DNA of 64,000 nt from CAVYXZ01 sp965223835 (GTDB taxonomy: Bacteria > Chloroflexota > Anaerolineae > Aggregatilineales > Phototrophicaceae): the NCBI GenBank assembly GCA_965223835.1, contig CBDCXQ010000001.1, forward strand, positions 3,348,001 through 3,412,000. Reading direction: 5' to 3'. The translations under genes were made by a program, and so were the position numbers. The notes under the pieces were generated by a model. The model searched no databases. It saw only the letters and a list, made by a program, of their open reading frames with translations, and was not told the origin of the DNA. Below, piece after piece: positions 1-9,025 of this stretch; position 1 is the first letter of the stretch, and each line of letters starts with the position of its first letter.

Positions 1-888
1 CCGGTCAGCGATGAACCGAATTACCGTTTCGAGCAAGGCGACATTGCCAATCGTCAGACCGTGCGTCAGGTGTTTGAAACGCATGACATAGATACCGTCG
101 TCAACTTCGCCGCCGAAAGCCACGTTGACCGCAGCATTCTTGATCCTGATGCGTTTGTGCACTCCAATGCGGTCGGTGTACATATCCTGCTGGACGAATC
201 CCGCAAATTTGGCATCGAACGCTTTGTGCAGGTATCGACCGACGAGGTGTATGGCGACATCGAAGCGGGGAAATTCTCTTTCGAGGGTGACAATTTCCTG
301 CCTAACAGCCCCTATGCTGCCAGTAAAGCTGCCGGGGAATTGATGGTGCGTGCCTATCACATCACGCATGGCCTGGACACGGTTGTGACACGCGGTAGCA
401 ACACCTTTGGCCCCTACCAGTATCCCGAAAAGCTGATGCCCTTCTTCATCAGCGAGGCCATTGATGATCGCCCCCTGCCGCTGTATGGCGACGGCAAACA
501 GGTACGCGACTGGCTGTATGTTGACGACCACGCGCGCGGCGTCGCGACGGCCCTATTGAATGGGCAAGCCGGCGAAGCCTACAATATCGCGGGTGAGTTC
601 CAGGCACAAAATATTGACGTCACGCATCGTATTCTCGAACTACTGGATAAACCGACCAGCCTGATTAAACATGTGCCAGACCGTGAAGGTCACGACCTGC
701 GCTATGCCATGAACTGTGACAAGCTACGGGCGCTGGGTTGGGAGCGCCAACACACATTTGATGACGCGGTTGCCGAAACCGTCAAATGGTATGCGGAAAA
801 CGAATGGTGGTGGCGCAAGATCAAAACAGGCGAGTATCTCGAATATTATAAGCGCCAATATGAAGCCAGATTGGCTGCCGCTGAATAG
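1..888 (+). CDS. rfbB: dTDP-glucose 4,6-dehydratase, 5' end outside window
   Basis: Converts dTDP-glucose to dTDP-4-keto-6-deoxyglucose, the first committed step towards dTDP-rhamnose and related deoxysugars. The frame is open from base 1, so the N-terminal Rossmann GxxGxxG loop is missing. What remains shows the extended-SDR core: NFAAESHVDRS, the STDEVYGD segment carrying the catalytic Asp-Glu pair, the YAASK Tyr/Lys motif, and the NTFGPYQYPEKLMP and GDGKQVRDWLYVDDH substrate-binding segments typical of RmlB. It ends in TAG just before a hairpin terminator, so it is probably the last gene of an upstream nucleotide-sugar operon. The RmlD-like reductase about 3.2 kb downstream fits the same pathway. 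Confidence 0.93.
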   Translation, partial: PVSDEPNYRFEQGDIANRQTVRQVFETHDIDTVVNFAAESHVDRSILDPDAFVHSNAVGVHILLDESRKFGIERFVQVSTDEVYGDIEAGKFSFEGDNFLPNSPYAASKAAGELMVRAYHITHGLDTVVTRGSNTFGPYQYPEKLMPFFISEAIDDRPLPLYGDGKQVRDWLYVDDHARGVATALLNGQAGEAYNIAGEFQAQNIDVTHRILELLDKPTSLIKHVPDREGHDLRYAMNCDKLRALGWERQHTFDDAVAETVKWYAENEWWWRKIKTGEYLEYYKRQYEARLAAAE

Positions 889-903
889 GTCGATTATTCA
901 CAT

Positions 904-934
904 AAAACCGCACGCTAAATGGTGCGGTTTTTTT
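904..934 (+). terminator. Rho-independent terminator after rfbB
   Basis: A 10-bp perfect stem (AAAACCGCAC at 904-913, GTGCGGTTTT at 922-931) with an 8-base loop runs into a T tract, 15 bases after the rfbB stop. It also lies downstream of the opposing LLM oxidoreductase gene. Confidence 0.85.
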
Positions 935-981
935 GTTCTAAATCTCACCTCGGTGACAGACCATTATCAAGTAAGAGGACG

Positions 982-1863
982 TTAGAAATCAGCGACAGCC
1001 GGGATAATCTCCTGCGCGAACGTTTCTAATGGCGTGATGTCATGAACATTGGGCATGTTAAAAATCAAATGCTCAATGCCCACCCCGGCCAGGTCCTGAC
1101 ACAGCTTAATCACATCCTGGGCCGACATGGCATCTGCCGCCAGATGAACGGATGCTAGGCCAGTTTTTTCAATCTCCGCATAATCCCGGCCCAGGTTATC
1201 GCAGTGTTGGCGCATCACACTAAGCTTATGTTTCACCATGTCGACACCGCCCCAGGTAAATAAATTAGTTGCATCAGCGTATTGCGCGACCATCCTCAAA
1301 GTTTTCTTCTCACCCAGGCCACCAATCATAATCGGTGGATGCGGCTGGCTGACTGGTTGTGGCACACACAGCGTTTCGGCCAGTTGGTAATGCTGTCCCG
1401 CATAGGGACCATTCTCCGCGCTCCACATTTGCTGGGCAATTTGCAGTGTTTCTTCGAGTTGCTCAAACCGCACCTTCAACGACGGATAGGGAACCCCCAA
1501 CCCGTGTGCTTCGCGCTCGAACCAGGCCGCACCAATACCCAGATAAGCTCGTCCACCAGAGAGTACATCAAGCGTCGTAACCGTCTTAATCAGAATCCCC
1601 GGATACCGATAAATCACGCCCGTGACCAGCGTTCCCAGCTTGACTGTTTCCGTCACCGCTGCTAGATAGGTCAGTGTGCTGTAGCCTTCCAGCATGTCAT
1701 TTTCCGGCGGGCCAATCACCTCGATCTGAAAAAAGTGATCCATGACCCACAAACTATAAAAGCCCGCTTCATCGGCGATTTGTGCGATATGCTTCAGCGT
1801 CGGCTCAATCTGCCCCGCACCACCCGGCCAGGTAAAACTGGGGACTTGTAATCCAATCCGCAT
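982..1863 (-). CDS. LLM-class (luciferase-like) F420/flavin-dependent oxidoreductase
   Basis: 293 residues of the bacterial luciferase-like TIM-barrel fold. Visible hallmarks are the N-terminal MRIGLQVPSFTWPGG strand, SLWVMDHF near residue 40, the LGTLVTGVIYRYP segment, LSGGRAYLGIGAAWFEREA near residues 105-125, and PIMIGGLGEKKTLRMVAQYAD near residues 180-200, where flavin or F420 phosphate contacts usually sit. Such proteins oxidise or reduce small substrates with F420 or FMN; the substrate here cannot be read from the sequence. ATG start at 1863. It stands alone, convergent with rfbB and downstream of the M1 peptidase gene on the same strand with a 77-base gap. Confidence 0.85.
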   Translation of the reverse strand: MRIGLQVPSFTWPGGAGQIEPTLKHIAQIADEAGFYSLWVMDHFFQIEVIGPPENDMLEGYSTLTYLAAVTETVKLGTLVTGVIYRYPGILIKTVTTLDVLSGGRAYLGIGAAWFEREAHGLGVPYPSLKVRFEQLEETLQIAQQMWSAENGPYAGQHYQLAETLCVPQPVSQPHPPIMIGGLGEKKTLRMVAQYADATNLFTWGGVDMVKHKLSVMRQHCDNLGRDYAEIEKTGLASVHLAADAMSAQDVIKLCQDLAGVGIEHLIFNMPNVHDITPLETFAQEIIPAVADF

Positions 1864-1940
1864 AGCTTATGCTCCATCTCTTGCTGATACTTCAACTCTA
1901 ACAAATACAGCCTCAAATCCATACTGGAAAAACGGTCAGG

Positions 1941-3356
1941 TTAATCGCCCAGCCCCAGTTCGGGAACCGGTGGCACCCCACCCGCAAATAACCATGCATC
2001 AAAAAGGTTTGCCAAATCTTGTCCGCTAATTTCCTCCGCCAGCGCGATGAAGTCTGCGGTACTGGCATTGCCATACTGGAAGCGCTCCACATAGGCCCGA
2101 ATAATCTCGAAGAACGGTTCATCCCCCACTGCCAGCCGTAGCGCATGTAATGTCCAGGCCCCTTGCTGGTAAACACCGGGATTAAATAGATTATCAGCCG
2201 GGGGATTGCCAGGCGAATAATCCTGTGCTTTTATTCTGCCGTAAAAGAACGCCATCATGCCATCAAAAGCCCGCTGCCCATCGTGATGCTCCACCCAAAG
2301 CGCACTGGCATAGGTGGCAAAACCCTCGTTGAGCCAGATGTCACCCCAGGTCGCCGGGCTAATGCTGTTGCCGAACCACTGATGAGCCAGCTCATGCGCG
2401 ACCACAATTTCACTATCATCAGGTTCTGTTACGACACCAACAGTCGCTCCTGGCACAACCTGTGCGCCAAATAACGAAAGAGTCTGGGTCTCTAAAGCAA
2501 AAAACAGGGGTTCATCAGCGACGACCACGCCGTAAGCCTCAAATGGGTAAGGGCCAAAAGTGTCGCTGAAAAACGCCAGCATATCAGCCGTCTTTGCGAA
2601 GACTGGCACCGCGTCATCAGCAATCCGCGCCGGAAAATAATTACGGATCGGCACACCATTCGGTCCATCTTCAGTCACTTCGACAAACTCCGCAATATTC
2701 ACTGTCGCCAGATAGCTTGCCATGACATGTTCTGTTTCCCAGATGTATGTCCGATTAGCGCCTTCATCTACGACATCTTCAAGCAATCCGTTAGCAGCCA
2801 CAACGAATGGTTTGGGCACGGTGATTTCAAAGCGATAAGTTGCTTTATCCTGCGGGTGATCGTTCACCGGGTACCAGCGGGCCGCCCCAACCGGCTCGCT
2901 GGCGACAAACACACCATTTTCATACCGGTTCCATCCGCGTGAGAACAACGTCAAATTTTCAAGACCTTCACCTGGCACACCGCTGTAGGTTGTACTAACT
3001 TCAAACAGTTCACCTTCTGGCAGCGGTTCCGGTGGCGTGATCCGCAATTCGCGTTCCTGCCGCAGAAAGCGGGCATCCAAACCATTTAGCTGAATCTGCT
3101 CAATGTCAAACCCCTGAAAATCCAGGTTGAATGCCGACAAATCCTGTGTCGCTACCGCCGTCATCGTCACCGTCCCCGCGATCATATTCGTGTCCAGGTC
3201 CACATCCAGATCAAGCATGTAATGCTGTGCATCATAACCTCCGTTGCCCAGCAGCGGGTCGAATGGGTCGTCCAGGCCGGGCGCACCGGACTCTTGTGCA
3301 GCAGCCCGACCAATCAACAGCAAACATACCCACAAAATTGGCAGTAAACTTTTCAT
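1941..3356 (-). CDS. Secreted M1-family zinc metallopeptidase, short form
   Basis: 471 residues. An N-terminal signal peptide (MKSLLPILWVCLLLIGRAAAQ) indicates export. The zinc motif HELAHQW lies near residue 320 with the third ligand in NEGFATY about 18 residues on, the gluzincin HExxH-x18-E pattern. The usual GxMEN exopeptidase motif is replaced by FALETQ. The chain ends soon after the catalytic domain, so the large C-terminal helical domain of aminopeptidase N is absent. A longer frame reaches 3401, but the ATG at 3356 has AGGAG at good distance and starts exactly at the signal peptide, so I chose it. Probably an extracytoplasmic aminopeptidase feeding on peptides. Confidence 0.88.
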   Translation of the reverse strand: MKSLLPILWVCLLLIGRAAAQESGAPGLDDPFDPLLGNGGYDAQHYMLDLDVDLDTNMIAGTVTMTAVATQDLSAFNLDFQGFDIEQIQLNGLDARFLRQERELRITPPEPLPEGELFEVSTTYSGVPGEGLENLTLFSRGWNRYENGVFVASEPVGAARWYPVNDHPQDKATYRFEITVPKPFVVAANGLLEDVVDEGANRTYIWETEHVMASYLATVNIAEFVEVTEDGPNGVPIRNYFPARIADDAVPVFAKTADMLAFFSDTFGPYPFEAYGVVVADEPLFFALETQTLSLFGAQVVPGATVGVVTEPDDSEIVVAHELAHQWFGNSISPATWGDIWLNEGFATYASALWVEHHDGQRAFDGMMAFFYGRIKAQDYSPGNPPADNLFNPGVYQQGAWTLHALRLAVGDEPFFEIIRAYVERFQYGNASTADFIALAEEISGQDLANLFDAWLFAGGVPPVPELGLGD

Positions 3357-3470
3357 CTTTCTGACACTCCTGTACAATGACGGTCGAATGACTTTAATCA
3401 CGCTACACCATGAAAAGTGTGTTTGTCAGCAACTCTCATACTGTCTTAAGCAGGCGCAGGTTTAAACGCG

Positions 3471-4100
3471 ATGAGTGAACTCGAAATCGAACAGCGTGAA
3501 GAGACACAAACCAGTTTAGAACTTGAGCGTATTATCTTCTTTAGCGACGCGGTTATTGCCATTGCCATCACACTATTGGCGGTACAAATTGTCTTACCAG
3601 CCGACCTGAACCCCGAAGATGTGCCCCAGGCCATCATCGACATGCTGCCACAGATTGGGGCCTATGCCCTCAGCTTCCTGATTATTGGCAACTACTGGGT
3701 GATCCATCATCGAGTATTTCGCAATATCAAGCATTACGATACGCGGTTGATCTGGCTCAACATCCTGTTCCTGTTATTCATGGCGTTTCTGGCAGTTCCC
3801 AGCAACGTCGTGGGTCGCTTTCCCACCGAACCCGCTGCCATCATATTTTTCGACATTTGTTTAATGCTAACCGGCCTTACCCAGGCCGCGATCTGGCTCC
3901 ACGCCAGCCGCAACCATCATCTAATCCCGCGCAGCCTCAGCCCGGCGCTCATTCGCTGGGGCAACATCCGCAGTCTGGTGCCGCCGGTGGTCATGGTCAT
4001 TTCCATCATTCTTGCTTTTTTCGACCCGTTGATCGCGCTACTATCCTGGGGGTTGATCTGGGTTGGTTTTGCTATTCTCAATCGTTATTATCCGGGTTAG
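3471..4100 (+). CDS. TMEM175-family (DUF1211) membrane protein, putative K+ channel
   Basis: 209 residues with about six hydrophobic segments. The first, near residues 20-42, carries the family signature RIIFFSDAVIAIAITLL (R-x3-FSD), which in characterised bacterial TMEM175 proteins forms the potassium-conducting pore as a tetramer. The length fits the single-repeat prokaryotic form. The N-terminal 18 residues are acidic and cytoplasmic by prediction. Its stop codon is merged with the AGGAG ribosome site of the next gene, so translation of the two may be coupled although their functions look unrelated. Ion selectivity is family knowledge only. Confidence 0.82.
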   Translation: MSELEIEQREETQTSLELERIIFFSDAVIAIAITLLAVQIVLPADLNPEDVPQAIIDMLPQIGAYALSFLIIGNYWVIHHRVFRNIKHYDTRLIWLNILFLLFMAFLAVPSNVVGRFPTEPAAIIFFDICLMLTGLTQAAIWLHASRNHHLIPRSLSPALIRWGNIRSLVPPVVMVISIILAFFDPLIALLSWGLIWVGFAILNRYYPG

Positions 4101-4111
4101 GAGCCTCCATT

Positions 4112-4978
4112 ATGCGTATATTGGTTACCGGTGCCGCTGGTCGTCTGGGTAGTCGCCTCGCCAACATTCTCTCTGCGCAAGGCCACGCGATAACCGGAGT
4201 TGATGTTGTCGGTGATGGGGTTGAACACCTCGATATTACCGACTTTGCTGCAACCCGGGCTTTTGTCACCGAACTCAACCCTGACCTCGTGCTGCACCCT
4301 GCGGCCTGGACCGATGTGGATGGCTGTGCCCGTGAACCAGAAAAAGCGATCAACATAAACGGCTTTGGCACGCAAAATGTTGCCCTGGCTGCCGCCGCCG
4401 CCGGTGCCGCAATTCTGTACGTCAGTAGTAATGAAGTCTTTGAAGGTCGCAATGGTGGCCGCCCCTACCGCGAATACGATGTAACCAATCCGATTAACCC
4501 TTATGGCTATAGCAAGTGGGTCGGAGAACAGGCCATAGCTTCAATCAATCCGCGTCACTATATTGTGCGCACGGCCTGGCTGTTCGCGCATGGAGGACGC
4601 AATTTTATTCAGGCAATTTTGGGCGCAGCCGCCAGGAAAAGCCTGCGAGTCGTGACCAATGAAGTCGCCAACCCCACCTACAATGATGATCTGGCTGACG
4701 CGATTGTCCAGCTTATTACGACCGAGCGCTATGGTATTTACCACTTTGTCAACAGTGGCGCGTGTTCTCGGCTGCAATTCGCCCGTTATTTTTTGGACAA
4801 AACGGGCTATCAAGACGTGCCGATCCAACCTATTTCCAGTCAACAGTGGCCCCGCCCATCAACACCACCGGAATACGCTCCACTGGACAACCTCGCCGGT
4901 GCTTCAATTGGTGTGACCCTGCGGCCCTGGCAAGCCGCTGTCGATGCCTTCCTGGAAAAAGAGGATTTATTGGTATGA
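4112..4978 (+). CDS. RmlD-like NAD(P)-dependent sugar-nucleotide reductase (extended SDR)
   Basis: 288 residues. Begins MRILVTGAAGRLGSRLA with the GxxGxxG nucleotide loop; then LHPAAWTDVDGCAREPEKA, SSNEVFEG, the YGYSKWVGEQ Tyr/Lys active site, and VRTAWLFAHGGRNF, all as in dTDP-4-dehydrorhamnose reductase. This enzyme makes the final dTDP-rhamnose step, which fits rfbB upstream and the glycosyltransferases downstream. The frame is open back to 3857, but ATG 4112 has AGGAG overlapping the previous stop and starts at the Rossmann strand. The start of the Nudix gene overlaps its stop (ATGA). An NAD-dependent epimerase of another pathway remains possible. Confidence 0.8.
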   Translation: MRILVTGAAGRLGSRLANILSAQGHAITGVDVVGDGVEHLDITDFAATRAFVTELNPDLVLHPAAWTDVDGCAREPEKAININGFGTQNVALAAAAAGAAILYVSSNEVFEGRNGGRPYREYDVTNPINPYGYSKWVGEQAIASINPRHYIVRTAWLFAHGGRNFIQAILGAAARKSLRVVTNEVANPTYNDDLADAIVQLITTERYGIYHFVNSGACSRLQFARYFLDKTGYQDVPIQPISSQQWPRPSTPPEYAPLDNLAGASIGVTLRPWQAAVDAFLEKEDLLV

Positions 4979-5391
4979 CGGAGTCGATCCGGTTGCGGGC
5001 ATGTATCGCGGTGGTGCAGGGTGGCAAATTATTGCTCGTGCCCCATTTCGATACCGATGCCGGTCCAATCCAATGGGTTATTCCCGGCGGCAGAGTGGAG
5101 TTCGGCGAACACCTGCAAACGGCGGCAGTGCGTGAACTGAAAGAGGAAACTGGCCTGGATGTAACTTGTGATAGGTTATTGGATGTAATCGAAATTATAA
5201 TCCCCGAACGACCCTATCATAGTGTTGCCTGCTACTATCAGGGGCAAATAATCGGCGGTCAGATAACGCATGAGGTATCTCGTTGGGGGCACCATCCGCC
5301 GCGCTGGTTCAGCTTGACCGAACTCGAAGCACTACAGCAACCCTATCATCCAACCCGGATTGTGCAGAAAGTGCTGCGTAACTTTGAGTGA
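4975..5391 (+). CDS. Nudix hydrolase
   Basis: 138 residues. The full Nudix box, G-x5-E-x7-REUxEExGU, is present (GGRVEFGE then VRELKEETGL, about residues 41-65), so it should hydrolyse a nucleoside diphosphate linked to another moiety. The start ATG at 4975 overlaps the preceding stop by four bases, indicating translational coupling in the sugar-nucleotide locus; hydrolysis of a nucleotide sugar or housecleaning of NDPs is plausible. The frame stays open to 4762, but that extension overlaps the upstream gene and lacks Nudix features. Confidence 0.87.
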   Translation: MTESIRLRACIAVVQGGKLLLVPHFDTDAGPIQWVIPGGRVEFGEHLQTAAVRELKEETGLDVTCDRLLDVIEIIIPERPYHSVACYYQGQIIGGQITHEVSRWGHHPPRWFSLTELEALQQPYHPTRIVQKVLRNFE

Positions 5392-6343
5392 CCTGTTTTC
5401 AATCATCATCCCCAATTGGAATGGTGCCCGCTTCTTACCGACCTGCCTGGATGCATTAGCTCAACAAACCTATACCAATCTGGAAATCATCATCGTCGAC
5501 AATGCCTCTCAGGATGAATCCATTGCGCTGATACAATCTAATTACCCTCAGGTTGAACTCCTGGTGCTTCCAGAAAACCGCGGCTTTACCGGCGCCTGTA
5601 ACGCCGGCATCGAACGTGCATCCGGTGAATTTATCGCGCTTTTGAACAATGATACTGAGGTTGATACGGGTTGGGCAGCGGCCATCGTCGCGGCCTTCGC
5701 ACGCCATCCTGACGCGGGGTCAGCAGCTAGCAAAATGCTCTTATTTGATCGGCGTGATCACATCCATACCACGGGCGATTTTTTTACCGTCGATGGCCGG
5801 GCAGGTAATCGAGGCGTCTGGCAGGCGGATATAGGTCAATATGAGCACGAAGAGTACGTCTTTAGCGCTTGTGGCGGATCATCGGTCTACCGCCGAGCAA
5901 TGCTCGATCAAATCGGTTGGTTAGACGACGATTTTTTCTTCTCCGGTGAAGATGTCGACCTTGGCTGGCGAGCACAACTCATGGGCTGGCGCTGCATTTA
6001 TGTACCCACTGCGGTTGTTTATCATCACCTGTCGGCTACTGGCGGTGGCACGACTGCCAGCTACTATGATGGTCGTAATTTGATTTTTATTTTGGCGAAG
6101 AATTACCCGACAGCCCTGTGGCAAAAGCATGGTGGGAAGATTTTGCGGGCACAATGGCTGCTGGCCTGGGAAGCATTGCAGGCCTGGCGTGGTGCCGCCG
6201 CCAGAGCACGGCTACGGGGGATGCTGGCTGGAGTGACGGGTTTGCCCCGCATTTGGGGCAAACGGCGACAGATTCAAGCGTCTCGTATCGTATCGATAGA
6301 TTATCTAGAAAGCATTCTAACGTCGGCTGAAGAAGCGGATTAA
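5384..6343 (+). CDS. Family 2 glycosyltransferase (rhamnosyltransferase-like)
   Basis: 319 residues. GT-A features: SIIIPNWNG at the N terminus, EIIIVDNASQDES, LPENRGFTGACNAGI, and LLNNDTEVD with the metal-binding acidic motif near residue 90; FFSGEDVDLGWRAQ near residue 195 matches the acceptor or catalytic ED region. No membrane segment is evident, so it probably acts on lipid-linked sugar at the inner face of the membrane. The start is uncertain: TTG at 5384 (8-base overlap with the Nudix stop) or TTG at 5360 are the in-frame choices, neither with a strong ribosome site. The position in the locus supports a role in polysaccharide repeat-unit assembly. Confidence 0.88.
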   Translation: MSDLFSIIIPNWNGARFLPTCLDALAQQTYTNLEIIIVDNASQDESIALIQSNYPQVELLVLPENRGFTGACNAGIERASGEFIALLNNDTEVDTGWAAAIVAAFARHPDAGSAASKMLLFDRRDHIHTTGDFFTVDGRAGNRGVWQADIGQYEHEEYVFSACGGSSVYRRAMLDQIGWLDDDFFFSGEDVDLGWRAQLMGWRCIYVPTAVVYHHLSATGGGTTASYYDGRNLIFILAKNYPTALWQKHGGKILRAQWLLAWEALQAWRGAAARARLRGMLAGVTGLPRIWGKRRQIQASRIVSIDYLESILTSAEEAD

Positions 6344-6433
6344 TGCTAATCAAATGGGGCGCTTATCGTAAATCCAGCATTTAACATGTGCCATGCTTGG
6401 AGTATGCTTAGAAATACGAATGGAGCTTAACCA

Positions 6434-7243
6434 ATGGCAGATGTACCCTTAACCCAGGCAACTATGGCACAACAACCCACAACGAGACCAGCACGTCCGC
6501 TATTGTCGATTGTGATTCCGGCTCACAATGAAGAGCATCGTCTGCCACCTAGCCTGAAAAAAATTGACACCTTTCTCCAACAGCAGGCATTCGAAGCTGA
6601 AGTTATTATCGTCGAGAATGGCAGCACGGACCAGACGGTTCAGGTCGCCGAAGCCTTTGCCACCGATCACCCCTATGTGAAGGTGATTGAGGCAGCGGTG
6701 CGGGGCAAGGGACTGGCGGTCAAAGTTGGGATGCAGGCCGCCCAGGGTGAATTTCGCTTTATTTGTGATGCTGATCTTTCCATGCCGATCGACGAAATTG
6801 TGAAGTTTCTACCCCCGCACACGGACAATTATGATGTCATTATCGCCACCCGCGAGGGTCCGGGTGCAAAACGCATTGACGAACCCGAATATCGCCACCT
6901 CATGGGCCGCATCCTCAACTGGATCATAAAAATCACCGCCGTGCGCGGCATCGAGGACACGCAATGCGGGTTTAAAATGTTCTCACGGGCCGCAGCAGAA
7001 GATTTGTTTGAAGTCCAGCAAATGGTTGGCATCGGCTTCGATATTGAGTTGATCTTCATCGCCCGGCGTCGCGGCTACAAAATCAAGGAAGTGCCGATCA
7101 CCTGGTATTTTGATGGTGATAGCCGCATGCGCCTGGTGCATGACTCGTTGCACATTCTGCTGGAAATTTACGAAATCCGCCGCAACTGGCTAAGAGGCGT
7201 CTATGCCCCCAAAGAAAAGCCGCAAGCCGAATCTGATGTATGA
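6434..7243 (+). CDS. Dolichyl-phosphate-glucosyltransferase-like GT2 (ALG5/DPM type)
   Basis: 269 residues. After a polar N-terminal tail of about 22 residues come LSIVIPAHNEEHRLPPSL, EVIIVENGSTDQT, the conserved RGKGLAVKVGM, and FICDADLSMP with the DxD metal motif near residue 115; later GFKMFSRAAAEDLF and DSRMRLVHDS match the ALG5/dolichol-phosphate-sugar synthase group. These enzymes transfer glucose or mannose from a nucleotide sugar to polyprenyl phosphate at the cytoplasmic face of the membrane. No C-terminal membrane anchor is present. ATG has GGAG upstream. The rnhB gene begins inside its 3' end. Confidence 0.85.
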   Translation: MADVPLTQATMAQQPTTRPARPLLSIVIPAHNEEHRLPPSLKKIDTFLQQQAFEAEVIIVENGSTDQTVQVAEAFATDHPYVKVIEAAVRGKGLAVKVGMQAAQGEFRFICDADLSMPIDEIVKFLPPHTDNYDVIIATREGPGAKRIDEPEYRHLMGRILNWIIKITAVRGIEDTQCGFKMFSRAAAEDLFEVQQMVGIGFDIELIFIARRRGYKIKEVPITWYFDGDSRMRLVHDSLHILLEIYEIRRNWLRGVYAPKEKPQAESDV

Positions 7244-7877
7244 AAATCAAATTCACCAGCAGGGGTATCACCATATCCTGGGTATGGACGAAGCCGGACG
7301 GGGAGCCTGGGCCGGGCCAGTCACCGTCGGCGCGGTTTGTCTACCATTAGGCCAGCGTGATCTGCGCAAGACACTCACCGGCGTACACGACAGCAAAGTG
7401 ATGACTCCGCGTCAGCGCGACAAAAACGTCGAAAAAATCAAAGACATTGCCCTCGCCTGGGGGGTCGGCCACGCAACGAATCGCGAGATTGATAAATTTG
7501 GGATCAACCCGGCAACAAAACTGGCAATGAACCGGGCGCTGGTTGATACTTATCAGCGCTTCCCCGACTTCAAACCCGATTGCCTGTTTCTGGATGCGTT
7601 GATCTGGCCGGAAAAAATCAGTGAGATTCCCCAGGTTACAATTGTGGATGGTGACGCTCGTTCGCTGACGATTGCTGCCGCCAGTGTCATTGCCAAGACC
7701 ACCCGCGATGAACTTATGGTTGAACTTGATGCCGAACTGCCCCACTATAGCTTTGCCGCTCATAAGGGTTACGGCACCGGCAACCACAACGCGGCGCTCA
7801 AAACCTATGGTCCCTCGCCCTTGCATCGGACCAGTTATGCACCTATTCAGAAATTACTCAACAATCAGGACGGTTAA
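7203..7877 (+). CDS. rnhB: Ribonuclease HII
   Basis: 224 residues. Removes ribonucleotides and RNA primers from DNA-RNA hybrids. The signature GMDEAGRGAWAGPVTVGAV carries the catalytic Asp-Glu pair near residue 28; VHDSKVM, CLFLDALIW with the next Asp, and the SVIAKTTRD motif follow, and the C-terminal SPLHRTSYAPIQ is typical. ATG 7203 overlaps the previous gene by 41 bases and has AAGAGG at good spacing; an internal ATG at 7236 is the alternative. Housekeeping function, apparently caught in a polysaccharide transcription unit. Confidence 0.93.
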   Translation: MPPKKSRKPNLMYENQIHQQGYHHILGMDEAGRGAWAGPVTVGAVCLPLGQRDLRKTLTGVHDSKVMTPRQRDKNVEKIKDIALAWGVGHATNREIDKFGINPATKLAMNRALVDTYQRFPDFKPDCLFLDALIWPEKISEIPQVTIVDGDARSLTIAAASVIAKTTRDELMVELDAELPHYSFAAHKGYGTGNHNAALKTYGPSPLHRTSYAPIQKLLNNQDG

Positions 7878-7880
7878 GCC

Positions 7881-9017
7881 GTGCGTCTCGCCCTGGTCCA
7901 TGACTGGTTAAATCAAATCGGCGGCGCGGAGGATGTGCTGGCGGCCCTGGTCGATATTTTCCCACAACGACCGATCTATACCAGCATTTATGCGCCCGAC
8001 CTGATGCCCGCTTTTTATCGGGAATGGGACATCCAAACCCTGTGGCTGGACCAATTGCCGGGCATTCATCAGCATCATCAGCCCTATCTGCCACTCTATC
8101 CGCTGGCATGGGGTGGTCTTGACCTATCAGATTTTGATGTCGTGCTGAGCAATAAGAGTGGTTTCTGTCATGGCCTGCAACATGGGGATTCCACCATGCA
8201 CATCTGTTATTGTCTGGCCCCTACGCGTTATGTCTGGCAACTTGAAAGTTATATTTCTCGTGAAGGCTTTGGCAAGCCGTTAGAACTCACCTTACGCCCA
8301 CTCATCGCCGCGCTCAAACGCTGGGACTATGCTGCTGCTCAGCGGGTTAACCATTTCATTGCCATCTCAAGTGCTATTCAGCAACGCATCCGCGATTATT
8401 ATGACCGCGAATCCATCATCATCTATCCCCCGGTGGATACGACCCGCTTTCAGCCAAACAACACCTATGGCGACTATTTCCTAATCGTCTCCCGTCTCAT
8501 TCCGTATAAACGCATTGATCTGGCAGTGCAGGCCGCCACACAACTCGGTGTGCCGCTCAAGATCGGTGGTAAAGGGCGCGACCTGGAACGCTTGCAGCAA
8601 ATGGCTGGACCCACTGTGGAATTTCTCGGCTATGTACCCGATGAAGACTTGCCAGACTTAATGGCCGGTTGCAAAGCCTTTATATTCCCCGGCCTGGAGG
8701 ACTTCGGCATCACACCCGTTCAGGCTCAGGCGACAGGTCGGCCCGTGATTGCCTATGCGGGCGGCGGTGCATTGGATACCGTAATTCCCGGTCAAACTGG
8801 TGAACATTTTCACGACCTGACGGTTGATGCGTTAGTGACAGTCATGGCTGATTTTGACGCAACCCGCTATGATTCCCAAAAACTGCGAAACCATGCTCGC
8901 CGATTTGATTCGATGGTCTTCGAGCGACAAATTACGAGCTATGTTGAACAAGCCTGGGCCGCCCACCACCAGCAGCAGCCATTTACATGGCAAGACCCAC
9001 TCAAACACAGTACGTGA
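7881..9017 (+). CDS. Family 4 glycosyltransferase (WbaZ/mannosyltransferase-like)
   Basis: 378 residues, GTG start three bases after rnhB. The GT-B fold shows MRLALVHDWLNQIGGAEDVL at the N terminus, YPPVDTTRFQP near residue 190, LIVSRLIPYKRIDLAVQA opening the C-terminal domain, and LEDFGITPVQAQATGRPVIAY near residue 275. In the retaining-GT4 Ex7E motif the second Glu is Gln here, while the first is kept. Likely adds mannose or a similar hexose during surface glycan assembly in the cytoplasm. The Wzz-like gene follows within nine bases. Confidence 0.88.
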   Translation: MRLALVHDWLNQIGGAEDVLAALVDIFPQRPIYTSIYAPDLMPAFYREWDIQTLWLDQLPGIHQHHQPYLPLYPLAWGGLDLSDFDVVLSNKSGFCHGLQHGDSTMHICYCLAPTRYVWQLESYISREGFGKPLELTLRPLIAALKRWDYAAAQRVNHFIAISSAIQQRIRDYYDRESIIIYPPVDTTRFQPNNTYGDYFLIVSRLIPYKRIDLAVQAATQLGVPLKIGGKGRDLERLQQMAGPTVEFLGYVPDEDLPDLMAGCKAFIFPGLEDFGITPVQAQATGRPVIAYAGGGALDTVIPGQTGEHFHDLTVDALVTVMADFDATRYDSQKLRNHARRFDSMVFERQITSYVEQAWAAHHQQQPFTWQDPLKHST

Positions 9018-9025
9018 GGACAGGC